The notes beneath the pieces were generated by a model. That model searched no databases, was not told the origin of the DNA, and saw nothing but the letters and a program-made list of their open reading frames with translations. Below, piece after piece: positions 23,530 through 33,999 of a stretch of 64,000 nt of DNA (positions within the stretch are counted from its first letter, which is position 1; every line of letters starts with the position of its first letter). Made by a program: the position numbers and the translations under genes. Location: positions 992,001 to 1,056,000 of the forward strand of contig JAUFSD010000020.1 of assembly GCA_033030425.1 (NCBI GenBank). The letters are read 5' to 3'. This DNA is from Verpa conica (lineage: Eukaryota; Ascomycota; Pezizomycetes; Pezizales; Morchellaceae).

Positions 23530-23765
23530 GTAAGTAAACCTAACCCTATCCCAGTGGAAAGCACATAATTTCTCTCGTAATCAGTTAATATTATATACAG
23601 CCGGGCCCAAGTTCACCGTTATAACCCAACTTATGCTAGTATCAATCATCCTTCTTTTCATTCTCCATGTCAAGCCCAGCACAAATACTCAACCTCGAAT
23701 TAAGACAACTCCAGAAATCAAACCACTGCTGATACGTACTCGCTTGGAAAACATCTCACGTTGAA
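23530..23765 (-). pseudogene. remnant of the eIF4A-like gene 3' end (unit 4)
   Basis: On the minus strand the last 30 codons are still open and aligned with the intact gene (QWFDFWSCLNS ... GLDMENEKKDD then stop), but everything upstream of them is replaced by the array's promoter block (CACGTTGAAATAAG). It is the best-kept of the three remnants. Confidence 0.6.
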
Positions 23766-24252
23766 ATAAGCATTTAGAGCAGTTCACCCCCTGGCTCAAA
23801 AGCAGATCGGGTTAAGCTTGTCACAGCGCATGCCGGGTAGATCTAGGGATAAGGTACCCTTGTTTATGAGGTCGCTTATCACCCAGCGGGATGCGCCCTT
23901 GATGAAATGCTGACTCATACACCCCACATATGTCCCCGGCCTGTGGTATTAATAACTGGAGTCACACTCCTTAATATATAATCGAGGATCCTCGCTGGCT
24001 GCTAACGCATAGTTACCTCTCCCGATCACATTTCACATCCACACCCCGACCTTGATCCAACATAAGCACCAAAAAACTCGTGCGGGGTAAACTGGTTGCC
24101 TAATTATCTCCACCTACACCCATCAACAGATATACAGAAGCTTTACTGACTGCCACAGTCACAGCACCGCAACCAACACGCATAAAGTAAGTCTACCCAA
24201 AACTCAATATTCATTTAAAAACATTGCTCTGCTCACTATTCACAGAACTATT

Positions 24253-24717
24253 ATGATGTCGCAGATTACCGGTTCAGCACCTGGAGCTGAAAGTGTGCTT
24301 CATTACACATACCCGGATACGAGTCCCTATGCAGACGTGATGAAGGCAAACATCAGTACCACGCTCACCATGACTTCATCCGAAACGGTTGCGCGACTTT
24401 CAGCCTCGAACCTACACCTTGCATTGTGCACACTCAAGAGCGCCGCAGACTCCATGTGGAATGTAACCTATGCTACGAAGATCTGTGCAGAAGCCGCTAA
24501 GGCAGCAGTGGACGGAGGGGGATTTACACCAGAACTACTGAAAGAACAATTGGAGGTCCAGAAGCTCATTGCTGAGACAGAGCGAGTCAAGGCGGAAACA
24601 CAGAGATCGATGGCAGAGACGGGCAGAATAATGGCGGAGGCGGAGAGAATTAAAGCAGAGGCAGGCAGATACCTGGCGCAGAAGGAGAGATTGGGGGAAG
24701 AGCCAGGGAGAACCTAA
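24253..24717 (+). pseudogene. coiled-coil array protein 4, decayed
   Basis: Starts at 24253 (MMSQ; the second ATG at 24256 matches the family). The N-domain is present (SPYADVMKANISTTLTM). After about 150 residues TAA at 24715-24717 interrupts a frame that continues in family style (DKADRSTAEKEKIWAERD) to a second stop near 24792 and a third near 24858. A 5'UTR intron fits 24187-24245 (GTAAGT donor, CACAG acceptor). The promoter block is intact, so transcription is possible, but the coding part is broken. Confidence 0.65.
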
Positions 24718-25845
24718 GATAAAGCAGACAGGTCTACGGCAGAAAAAGAGAAAATATGGGCGGAGAGGGATACAAAAATAGCAGAAATGTAGCAGTTAAT
24801 GGCAAAAGGCAAGAAAACGAAGGAAGAGGTGGAGAGAACTAGAGAAGAGGTTAGTTAGCGAGAAACACAAGCACATCATGACCCATCACTCGTATATCGT
24901 ACGGGGGTGCGTTGGAGTGAAGAATAAGAAAGATAAGGCGGTCCCTTACTACGTAGAGATACCACCCACAATAGTAGTCCCCCCCCTCCAATCCGAAACT
25001 GAACGAAAGATGCAAAGTACACCTCCGAAAGGCGATTATTGGCCCGGTGTACGTCATCATTGCCGGTGCCATATCACGGTTTTATGATCTAGATGACCTC
25101 TGACACAAGAATCCCGGGGCCAGGACAGGTAGATACCTCTATCGCTCTAGGGACATCATTATCATAGTGTACTTCGGCCAGCGTCTTTTCCTTGCGTCTA
25201 GTTATATTCCGTACATTCTCCCGCAATGATGAATACTACGTATTAAAGGAAATATCATTGTCAAGTTCTTTCCAAGACTGGGGGTATTTATGACTGTCAG
25301 GAGTAGCTGTATTCTCATCTGACTAATCCAAGGTCTCACGTTGGAATAAGCATTTGGAGGGGTTCACCCTGGTAGCAGGGTAAATCGCGTGGGACCCGGT
25401 GATGAGGCTGAAGGTATCGCGCTTATCGCCACGCACAAGAGCTGCTGACTCACTCAATGCACATCATCTACATCCACCCTCGAAAAACGACAACATTCAG
25501 GAGAGCACTGCATCTAGTCTGGTAGGCTACCGTAGAGGTTTCATTTTACCATCTTGTCGTCCCTCCAAGATTGCAACCGCCCATGGTGTGGCCAACGAGC
25601 CTCGTTGGCTGCCAACCCATGTGAACCCTCCCCTAATCACATCTCACATCTCATGTATTTCCACTTTTGGCTAAGCATTGGCCGACAGCTCGAGCGGGGT
25701 AACCGGTTATCGAGGTATCTCTACAAACATATATAACAATCACTTGAACAAAAGAACCCAGTAAGTGCCTAAAAACATACTCAATATAACAAGCACCTCT
25801 CCTAACCAGACACAGAACAAGAAAGAAAAAGAAAACACAATTACA

Positions 25846-26664
25846 ATGTCACAGAGTACCGATTTACAAGGGATACTCCGCTACACGAATTCCGACACGA
25901 ACCCCTATGCGGACGTGCTAAAGGCAAATATCGATGCCGCGCTCAGGCTGCTTGACCCAGAATCGGTCGAGCGAACCCCATCCTCCGACAAATCACTCGG
26001 GCTACAACTACTCAAGACTACCGCGGATATCATGTGGAATGTAACGTACACTAAGAGAGTCCAAGCGGAAACTGCCAAGGCCGGGATGAATGCAGGGGGC
26101 GGAAGCAACGGAGGAGGGGAACTCACGGCAGAGTCACAGAAAGGGTTATTCGAAGTCCAGAAGGTCCTTGCTGAGGCGGAGCGGGCAAGGGCAGAAACAC
26201 AGAAATTCACGGCAGAGACTGGGAAGATTATGGCGGAGGCAGAGAGAATGAAGGCCGAGAAGGAAATTGTGAAGGAAGCGGCAGAGAGGACAAGAGCAGA
26301 GGCAGAGAGGTTTGCGGCAGAAAAAGAGAAAATATGGGCAGAGAGGGATAGAACGATGGCGGAAAAGGAGCGGTTGCTGGCAGAAAACGAGAAAATAAAG
26401 GGAGATGTAGAGAGAGCTAGAGTAGAGATAGATAGGCTCACGGGAGAGAGGGACAAGATATGGGCAGAGAGAGATAGATCTAACGCAGAGTCTGAGAGAC
26501 TGGTTAAAGAGAAAGAAAGGTGCTGGGCAGAGAGAGACAGGTCGTTAGCAGAGTCAGACAGATTGGTTAAAGAAAGAGATAGATGTTGGGCAGAAAAAGA
26601 CAGGGCACTGGCAGAGAAGGAAAGATTTTATGCAGAGAGAGACAGGGTATTGGCAGAGAAGTAA
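25846..26664 (+). CDS. coiled-coil array protein 5, 272 aa
   Basis: Paralogue with N-domain (NPYADVLKANIDAALRLL, LKTTADIMWNVTYT) and a long heptad coiled coil from about residue 100 to the stop (AERDRTM, AEKERLL, AESDRLV). A longer in-frame start at 25765 is rejected. The five codons before the intron acceptor are part of a clean 5'UTR intron (25761-25815, GTAAGT ... CTAAC ... CACAG), and all paralogues begin MSQS. Frame intact. Last unit of the array. Confidence 0.75.
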   Translation: MSQSTDLQGILRYTNSDTNPYADVLKANIDAALRLLDPESVERTPSSDKSLGLQLLKTTADIMWNVTYTKRVQAETAKAGMNAGGGSNGGGELTAESQKGLFEVQKVLAEAERARAETQKFTAETGKIMAEAERMKAEKEIVKEAAERTRAEAERFAAEKEKIWAERDRTMAEKERLLAENEKIKGDVERARVEIDRLTGERDKIWAERDRSNAESERLVKEKERCWAERDRSLAESDRLVKERDRCWAEKDRALAEKERFYAERDRVLAEK

Positions 26665-27077
26665 TCATATAACGGCTGAACTAGCGAGCGCGAGCGTAGG
26701 GGGTGCCTTTCGCAGTAATCAGTACAGGGATGATAGCGAATACGATCATCCGGTCGTTTTCTTGATGGGGGCAGGAGGAGATAGGAAATAGGGAAAGCAA
26801 AGCAAAGAATCAATACATAGTTGATGTAAACAGCCAGCAGGATCAGCTGTCTATTCCAGAGAGATTTACGACCACGTATACAGCACAGAACCGCGACTAT
26901 GATTCATATCAATGAAGTGCAGTGTGGGTTAGCTTCAGCCATTTCTGTTAGGTAGTAAATATTTATGGTGGGGAATAACGCCTGTCTGCGTAGATAACCC
27001 TAACCCTATTCGCAATATAAGACACATTATATACAACCAATTGAGGGCCCACCGGTATGTCCCGTATCATTCTAGTG

Positions 27078-28143
27078 TCAAACATCGTCCTCCTCAGACT
27101 CCACGTCAAGTCCAACACGAACAATTTCCACCCCTGAATTAAGACAACTCCAGACATCAAACCACTGCTCATAAGTACTCGCCTGAAACATAATTTCGAC
27201 CCCCACAATTGCCAGAACAGAAATATGACCCGTACGTAGCGCCCCCCTCCTTATCATATCCTCAACCCTTCCGAGAGTCCCTGAGACGACGTGTGGGCCA
27301 TCACCGAGCGCCATAATGTCGATCTTGATGACATTCCCGCCAATGCACGGATATGCAGTGATATCCATCGCCTCAGAAAGCGAGCACACAATATCATGAG
27401 CGCGGAGTGCAGCATCACGTGTAGGAGCAAGGATAAGCACTAGACAATATTAGTACTACTGCCATCTGTCACGAGAACCGGAGCATACGTTGTGTCTCCT
27501 GGATATCCGGATCAATATTCTCTATCATTTCAACCGACAGCGGGACCTCCGGTGAGCGAGCCGTGTCTTCACCGATATCGCGCATATACTCTGCTCTGAA
27601 GAAGTATGCGTCTTGACTCCTCGGTGAGCTGTTTGTTGGGGATGTCGGTGTATTTCGATACCCCCCACGGCCTACGTCTCTGCCGAAGCTGCCGAAGCTG
27701 CCGAAATCACCCCCGCGGCCGGCGTCTTTGCTGAAGCTGCCGAACCTACCTTGGCGTTGGCTCTTGTGTCCCATCAGGTGTTCATCTAGCGCCTCCATTG
27801 TTGGGAAATGTTTGATGAAGGGCATGCACTTCCAGCACCTCCACTGGGGGGAATCCTTGTACGAATGGGGTACGTGGTCCCGGGGAGTGTAGGTGTTTAG
27901 CGACTCGGAGGTGGGAGGGGGTGTAGTCGCCGGAGACTCATCGGTAGTGTCTGTGGGCTCTTTCGGACGAAGGGAGAATGCGAGTTCGAAGAACGGGTGT
28001 TGTTTAGGCTGGCATTGTGGTAGTTGGGGCTCTGGTAGCTGGTCAGAGTCGGGAGGGGGTTCGGCATCGTGGGACTCGGTCGTGCTATTCGTGGGTTCTT
28101 GCGGGGGACGGAGGGAGAGTGCGAGTTCAAGGAATGGATGCAT
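27078..28143 (-). CDS. eIF4A-like pseudo-helicase with novel N-terminus, spliced
   Basis: Two exons: 28143-27489 and 27439-27078, with a 49-nt intron (donor GTATGC, branch TACTAAT, acceptor TCTAG). Splicing joins ...PDIQETQ to LLILAPTR, recreating the helicase register. The C-terminal about 125 residues follow eIF4A (APTR, CIGG, HVVSGTLGRV, DMIRRGALRT), but the DEAD box position reads VGVE, motif III is lost and the protein stops after domain 1. Walker A is absent because the N-terminus is unrelated: two copies of HPFxELAxSLRP, a possible CxxC...HxxxH finger (WRCWKC ... HLMGH) and a Gly/Phe/Arg-rich stretch. No ATPase is expected. An RNA- or protein-binding decoy is one guess. The GTG at 28164 is rejected for the ATG at 28143. 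Confidence 0.65.
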
Positions 28144-28397
28144 TGTGGGCTGGTATTCTCCCACCTATCCGGGAGCTTCGGGGGAGATAATAACTATTGC
28201 GGGGGTTTAAGGCAACCAGTGCTACTATAATTGGCGATCACGTGATTCTGACTCGAATCTCTGTGGGCAAGTTGTTTAAACAAGTTTGGAAAGCGTTTAG
28301 ACGTCACCGTTGAAATATTTACAGACACTCTGTATGGGCTGCCTGAAATGTTTCAGTTATCTCGATTATCCCTACTTGGTGGCCTTATTTTCGCAGC

Positions 28398-28658
28398 TTA
28401 AAGGTGCAGTAAATGGGGTAGCACAGTTTCTTTTACAATATTATCTAACGGATATTCTGCAATCATGAGATAACGTACCGGTGGTAGTAAGAAGTCAACA
28501 GACGTTGAGGAAAAGTGCTCATATGCTTTTCGTAATGAATATCTCGTGCTACTATCCCCCTGCAGGTGTACCAAGACTACTACTTTTGTGATATTTTTCA
28601 CTCTTGAGAGAACTGCACATTCCTCGGTAGCTTTCTTCCTGTTCTTTAGATTCTTCAA
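28398..28658 (-). CDS. hypothetical 86-aa frame
   Basis: An open minus-strand frame with protein-like composition (VLVHLQGDSSTRYSLRKAYEHF, split by no stop) and a hydrophobic C-terminus. I do not recognise it. No intron or neighbour supports it. It may be a fragment of a larger decayed gene. Confidence 0.25.
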   Translation of the reverse strand: MKNLKNRKKATEECAVLSRVKNITKVVVLVHLQGDSSTRYSLRKAYEHFSSTSVDFLLPPVRYLMIAEYPLDNIVKETVLPHLLHL

Positions 28659-30341
28659 CAGCTGTCACTGTAGAAACAAAGCAGAATCACAAACTCTCAC
28701 TCGAATATTGCTGATTAGTAATCTATGCTAATAACAATACCAAGAAATACTCGGCGGGAACCGCGCCAGGGACAGTAATTGAAATAACTTAGGCGGGAAG
28801 CCCCTACTGTGTGCAATCATGTGGGATCCATATATGCTTCTTATCATGCCCAAAGAGATAACACTAAGATTACCCCTGTTCAACTACTTGCTCTTCTTAA
28901 GAAACCTGCTTTATATCTGGGATATACCGAATAGAGATAGCTTATATAACAAGGATCTAGGATTATCTTAACCTTTTAGCGTAGATATCAATCTGAAATT
29001 GAGCCTATATACGTATGTTCATCTGGAACCAGGGTAAGGATGTGGATGCCTTAAACACGGCCATGGGGGGGTTATATCACAAGACGAGGAATATTTCACC
29101 TTGAGGAAGTTGAAAGACGATATGCTTGTACGATAGTACCTGCCACTCTCTTGGATGGGGATTAAGGGTGTAAGCAAAAGCATAAGGTTGACTGTGACGA
29201 ATAATCGCCGAGGACCGGTTCTGTCAAGGCCACCTAGATTGTCTTTACATTTGGCATTACGTATACTGGTAGCGAAACTGATAAGGGAAGAAAGAAAGAA
29301 ATTCCTTACGTTTGCTCCTTAAACAGTTATATGAAAAGTGATACCTACTTGGCCGGGGGGTGTCGTGATTGTAATTTTACGAGAAATCATGTGTGAGCTC
29401 CTAGGTTATCCCTACGCTGGAGCAGCAGTATATCATAACCACCCTTGATACCAATGTATAAAAACCTGCCTATGTCTAGCTTCACCTCCGGTACTGGCGT
29501 TGAGAGACCATGGGTTAGGGTTGTGAAATTTTACTAATTTTTCGATACTAGGGATATTAACAGTAAGGTTGGACGTAATAGTAAGGAGTGAACCATAGAA
29601 CCCAGTGGGCTCATACTCTCTACGGGGAATAGCATAGACGGACTGCAGGTCATAGGTTGTGATTTACGTTAGTCGTGTCACGTGGTTTGGTCTAAGCTTG
29701 GCATAGATAATGTTCTAGCGTCAGGCACACCAATAACCTTGTTTTTGAAATAAGCGTTAGCAGGACCTGAGTAATCATAGCTCGGTGGTGAGTCGGTAAT
29801 AATACTGTAGATATTGGCTTTACTAGTTATATAATTTACCCTATCTTTATTCCACACGCAACTCAAACCGCGAACAGGCAAAACCACAATATCAAGGCAG
29901 CCACATACAATGTCCAGTACTCTAATCGACTGAAGTGTAATACTTTTGCCTGACTATGGAAATACGTTAATGCGGTAGTTATAATACGTCATTCCGGGAT
30001 TTAGTGGGGGTGGATTAGTTCCAAACTATCATTTTTCCCGCGACGTTGGGTGGAACGGAGGTAACTTTAGGTTCTTTTTTTATGAAGAAGTATGGGTGAA
30101 AGTAATAAAGTTTCGATATAGCTAGAAATTATTAGACTGAGTCCGGTTTTCAAATGGGAGGGATTAAACTATCTACATTTGGATAGAATATTAGAGTCAG
30201 CCCATGAATCATGTATTTTAGTATAATATAGCCAATGGAGACTATTAGGGCGTTCTTTTATAAAGTAATTCCTAACGTAGTACATACAGGAGATATCATA
30301 CTATTGACTATAAGATAGACAGGTTGAGAGTAAAGAAAATA
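28659..30341. other. gene-free stretch
   Basis: No supported gene. A telomere-type motif GGGTTAGGG lies at 29512-29520. A 69-codon minus-strand frame at 29678-29887 has no recognisable features. Confidence 0.4.
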
Positions 30342-31139
30342 TTAATTACCCCGCCGTAGCTCGATTAATCGCTTAAGAAATTGTATCAACTCGTGCACAT
30401 AACGCTGACTCCCAATACATTGACCAGAAATGTCAAGAAGAGCGGAAACTCTTTTCGAGTCAGGTAGATTATTGTCCTTAATCTCGGCCCATGTCCCTTT
30501 CTGGGCCGCGTTGAACTGACTTTCGCTCGCAAGATGAATCCCATAGAACTGCAGTTCGCTGCAGATAGTACTACTAATTTTTTCCCAGCTACTTCCCCCA
30601 CCGCAGATTAATATTACAATAACCTTCAGGGTTGTATCTAACTCGGCCTTCTTGCTCTCAGACATCGCTACCCAGAAGTCTAACGACACAGATCCGACCC
30701 GCTCATTGATCAGCATCGTCTGATCCGTGCCCCCCGTAACCTGCTTCCTCGGAAGTACCCCTGCCTTTCTAATCACCTCCACATCTGTCTCTCTCGCTTC
30801 CAATATTCCACTCCCTACCTTCTCCCTCAGCTCTGAATTCTCCACCGCCAACCTCGTAACCTCCGCCTGAAGCCGTGTAGCCTCTGCAGTAACTCGAGAT
30901 GCTTCCGCCGTCAGTCTTCTCGTCTCTTCTGTGAGTCGCGATGGTTCCGCGCTATCAGCAGGTGCCGGAGGACGTGGTCGGGGATGGCTGCCGGGTCCGC
31001 TGCGAAAGAAGTATTCGTAGAACTCACCCCCGCCGCCGCCGCCGCCGGAGCTGTCTGGTGCGGGGGCCTCGTTGCTCGTGCCGCTGTATGGGTGCCATCC
31101 TCCAAATCCGCGTGCACCATAAAAGCCTTCGTGGGACAT
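30342..31139 (-). CDS. coiled-coil family II paralogue A, 265 aa
   Basis: Unknown fungal family, first of three tandem minus-strand copies. Order: Gly-rich disordered N-terminus (residues 1-60, six-Gly run), heptad coiled coil about 68-110 (RRLTAEA, RVTAEAT, RLQAEVT), linker, then a conserved globular domain from about 140 (MLINERVGSVSLDFWVAMSE ... LPDSKRVSALLD ... YVHELIQFLKRLIELRRGN). No catalytic motif recognised. The upstream region carries GGGTTAGGGTA (31215-31225), GATGCCTGAATATTGCA and GCGGGGTAAGC, shared with the other copies. Intact frame. Confidence 0.7.
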   Translation of the reverse strand: MSHEGFYGARGFGGWHPYSGTSNEAPAPDSSGGGGGGGEFYEYFFRSGPGSHPRPRPPAPADSAEPSRLTEETRRLTAEASRVTAEATRLQAEVTRLAVENSELREKVGSGILEARETDVEVIRKAGVLPRKQVTGGTDQTMLINERVGSVSLDFWVAMSESKKAELDTTLKVIVILICGGGSSWEKISSTICSELQFYGIHLASESQFNAAQKGTWAEIKDNNLPDSKRVSALLDISGQCIGSQRYVHELIQFLKRLIELRRGN

Positions 31140-31214
31140 GTTGTGGATGTTGTGATGATGGGAGGGTTGCGATGATGCAGAGGAGTTGCGGTAACGCGGG
31201 GTAAGCTTGATGGT

Positions 31215-31250
31215 GGGTTAGGGTAGAAGTGGGATGCCTGAATATTGCAT
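31215..31250 (-). promoter_or_regulatory. family II promoter block with telomere-type motif
   Basis: Plus-strand GGGTTAGGGTA followed by GATGCCTGAATATTGCA. The same order occurs upstream of the paralogues at 32573 and 33974. A similar pair (GGGTTAGGGTT ... TTGCCTGAATGC) lies upstream of the SET-domain gene at 41006-41065. Confidence 0.5.
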
Positions 31251-31663
31251 CCACGAATTCAGTTTACTTATCCAACTGGAGGACAACACCCTTAGAAGAA
31301 GTCAGTCACAAGACGTTTTATGCTCTTTCCCACACCATAACCCTTTACTTCGTGTAGGGCACTCCACTGGGGCTATACAGTATAGGGTTGAGTAGTTTGT
31401 TGGTCATGATACATGAACCTTTTCGGGGAATTTATTTGTGTGTAATGGAGACTGAAGCAAGATCTGGTGTACCGTCTAATATCTTGACCTATTCTTCCCG
31501 CATGTCAATGCTTTAGGTTAAGATAGAGACTATTCGTACGTAGGTTTATAAATGCAGTACCATTCATGAATAATAGAGTTCCCGGACCTGGTAGATAAAT
31601 TAGATACCAAGCTATAGATCATGAGATAGCGCAAGATTATATTCCAAATGTTACATCGAAACC

Positions 31664-32512
31664 TCAATTACCACGCCGTAGCCCCATCAATTCCCTAAGA
31701 AATAGTATCATCTCATGTACATAGCTATGTTTCCCACAATCCCGAGAAGACGCTTCTAGGAGAAAGTTAACCCTCTGCAAGTCCGGTAGGGCGGTATTAT
31801 GAACAGAGTCCCATGAGGCTGTCTGAGTCTTATGGTACTCATCCTTCGTAGGAAGGTGGATCCCAAAGCGCCCCAGTTCGCTCTGGATAATACCAGCCAT
31901 GTCTTCCCACCCAACGCCGGTAGGGCAAATTAATTCCACAATACGTTTCAGCGTTTTCTCCAGATCTTCCTTCTGGCTCTCAGACATCCCAAGCCAGAAA
32001 TCTAACGACACAGACCCGACCCGCTCATTGATCAACATCACCCGCTCCCCATCCATTGCTGTTTTTCTCACCGGAAGTACCCTCGTAATCGCCCTCGCCT
32101 CTCGGATCAACTCATCTCTCTCTCTGTCTACCGGTGTCGTATCCTCCGGCTTCTCCCGTAGTTCTGTATTCTCCGCCGCTAATCTCGTATTCTCCGTCGC
32201 CAACCTCGTGTTCTCCGCTGATAGTCTCGTGATCTCTTCCTGCAGCCGTGCTGCCTCTGCGGTAACTCGGGTGGCCTCTGCCGTAAGCCGCCTTGCTTCT
32301 TCTTCAAGCCGCGGGGGGTCTGTTTGGCCAGCGCAAGCCGGAGGGCACGGGCGAGGGTGGCTACTGGTTCCACTGCGGAAGATGTACTCGTAGAACTCAC
32401 CTCCTCCGGCGTTGGAGCCCTCTGGTACGGGAGTCTCGTCGTTAGCACCACTGGGAGGGCCCCGTCCGCTGGGGGGGAATCCGCACGTGCCATGATAGCA
32501 GTGATGGGACAT
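31664..32512 (-). CDS. coiled-coil family II paralogue B, 282 aa
   Basis: Same architecture as paralogue A. The start at 32512 (MSHHCYHG) is chosen over 32569 because A and C begin MSHEGFYG and MPHEETSG. The coiled coil is longer, about residues 70-135, with repeated RLAAENT heptads, then the globular domain with MLINERVGSVSLDFWLGMSE and a C-terminal LRELMGLRRGN. Its promoter has GGGTTAGGGTA at 32573-32583. Intact frame. Function unknown. Confidence 0.7.
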   Translation of the reverse strand: MSHHCYHGTCGFPPSGRGPPSGANDETPVPEGSNAGGGEFYEYIFRSGTSSHPRPCPPACAGQTDPPRLEEEARRLTAEATRVTAEAARLQEEITRLSAENTRLATENTRLAAENTELREKPEDTTPVDRERDELIREARAITRVLPVRKTAMDGERVMLINERVGSVSLDFWLGMSESQKEDLEKTLKRIVELICPTGVGWEDMAGIIQSELGRFGIHLPTKDEYHKTQTASWDSVHNTALPDLQRVNFLLEASSRDCGKHSYVHEMILFLRELMGLRRGN

Positions 32513-33111
32513 GTTTGGTGGAGGCTGTGATGGTGTTGAGGAGTTACGACAACGCGGGGTAAGCTGCATGGTGGGTTAGGGTAGAAACGAGTTGCCTGAA
32601 TATTGTTTCAGTTTATGCCACCATCTACGGCAGCTTGCGTGTTTAACTGGTTAGTTTATTGGATACAATTCATGAAACCTTCCGGGTAAGGTATTTGAGT
32701 CTAATATAAAAGTAAGGGCTAAAGGACTGTTTCTGAGCTCTAATATATTGATTCTCTCCAAGTAGAACCTGAATACCGCGTCCAATGGGATATGGGTCAG
32801 TATGTTGGCTGGGTGAACGTTCCTTGCTCTCAGTGGTTAACTCGTTTGGGGAGGATACGTTATCTTTCTTTATTTAGGTATATCTTATGTTCATAAAAAA
32901 GTACCATTTTCAGTACTTTGGGCAGAGAGGATTTGGATCACTAGGCTCAATGGAAAGAGAGAGCACGATACCAGCCGGCGAATCAATTCAGCATATTGGC
33001 ATCTCACAGTAAGTGGAAATTCAAAATTCCTGATGAATACAATGTTTGTCCTAATAAATGTGTACTACAAATAATCAGTCAGTCTTACTAAGGGCTATAA
33101 ACACCACAAGA

Positions 33112-33903
33112 TTATACCCCAGATTGAGCAACATCGGAATCTAAATCATCACGGCGTAATTCCACCAACCGCTTGAAAAAGTGAAGCATTTCATGTGGAT
33201 AAGCTTTATCCCCAAGAAACTTAGAAGAGCTATTTAGGGCATAGTCCATCCTCTTTGCGATGGGCAGACTTGTATCCTTAGCAGATGCCCACGCCTCAGA
33301 TTGAGCCCCACAGAACTCAGACCTTGTCGCAAGACGAATTCCAACGCGCGCGAGTTCATTGCGGATAGCATCACCAGCTTCCACCCAGGTAGGTACATCA
33401 ATAACCAGCTTCATAACCTTCCCCAACTTGACATCCAACTCGCCCTTCTGGCTCTCCGACATTCCAACCCAGAAGTCCAACGATAGACACCCAACCTGCT
33501 CGCAGATCAACATCGTCTTTTCTCCACCCCCAGTCACCAACTCTTTAGGAAGTATCCCCGCAATCAATTTCGCCTTTCTAGCTGCCTCTTCATCAATTAC
33601 CTTCTCCGCGGATATTCTCTCCACCACCTCCTTAAGATCGGCATTTTCCGCCGCCAACCTCGTAACCTCCGCCTGTAACCGTGTAGCTTCTGCGGCAACT
33701 CGATTGGCCTCTGCTGTGAGCCGTTTTACTTCTTCATGAATTTGCAAAGACTTTACTGTGTCGGTTGATACTGAAGGGCACGGGTGGTGGTGGCTGTTGG
33801 TCCCGCCACCGAAGAGGTACCCGTGGAACTCACCCACGGCGCCGCTCGGGGTGTCTGATGCGGCGGTATAGGTACGCTGGCCGGAGGTCTCTTCGTGGGG
33901 CAT
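33112..33903 (-). CDS. coiled-coil family II paralogue C, 263 aa
   Basis: Third copy, with a shorter N-terminus. The coiled coil spans about residues 50-95 (RLTAEANRVAAEATRLQ), and the C-terminal domain (MLICEQVGCLSLDFWVGMSE ... YPHEMLHFFKRLVELRRDD) has an extra 10-residue tail. Telomere-type motif upstream at 33974 is imperfect (GGGTTAGGTTAG). Intact frame. The copies are diverged enough to be an old duplication. Confidence 0.7.
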   Translation of the reverse strand: MPHEETSGQRTYTAASDTPSGAVGEFHGYLFGGGTNSHHHPCPSVSTDTVKSLQIHEEVKRLTAEANRVAAEATRLQAEVTRLAAENADLKEVVERISAEKVIDEEAARKAKLIAGILPKELVTGGGEKTMLICEQVGCLSLDFWVGMSESQKGELDVKLGKVMKLVIDVPTWVEAGDAIRNELARVGIRLATRSEFCGAQSEAWASAKDTSLPIAKRMDYALNSSSKFLGDKAYPHEMLHFFKRLVELRRDDLDSDVAQSGV

Positions 33904-33999
33904 TTTGAGTTGGGGTAGCGATGATCTAGAAGAGTTGGGATGATTCGGGGGTATGCGGGGTAGTTTAGGAGGTGGGTTAGGTTAGAAGTGGGATGCCTG

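Larger units (their letters stand above)
17770..27015 (+). repeat. tandem gene array, five coiled-coil paralogues
   Basis: Five units of about 1.6-2.2 kb in direct orientation. Each has, in order: a block with ACGTTGAAATAAGCATTT, a block CTCGTTGGCTGCCA, the motif GCGGGGTAA, a 55-60 nt 5'UTR intron and a coiled-coil gene. A CCTAACCCTA telomere-type motif follows units 1, 2, 3 and 5 (19711, 21893, 23537, 27003). The second, third and fourth units begin with a remnant of the 3' end of the eIF4A-like gene that sits whole at 27078-28143. The duplicated segment therefore once joined the two genes. Confidence 0.85.

Noticed and set aside
31899..32393. 164-codon plus-strand frame
   Set aside because: Antisense of coiled-coil family II paralogue B, Ser/Arg-rich shadow.
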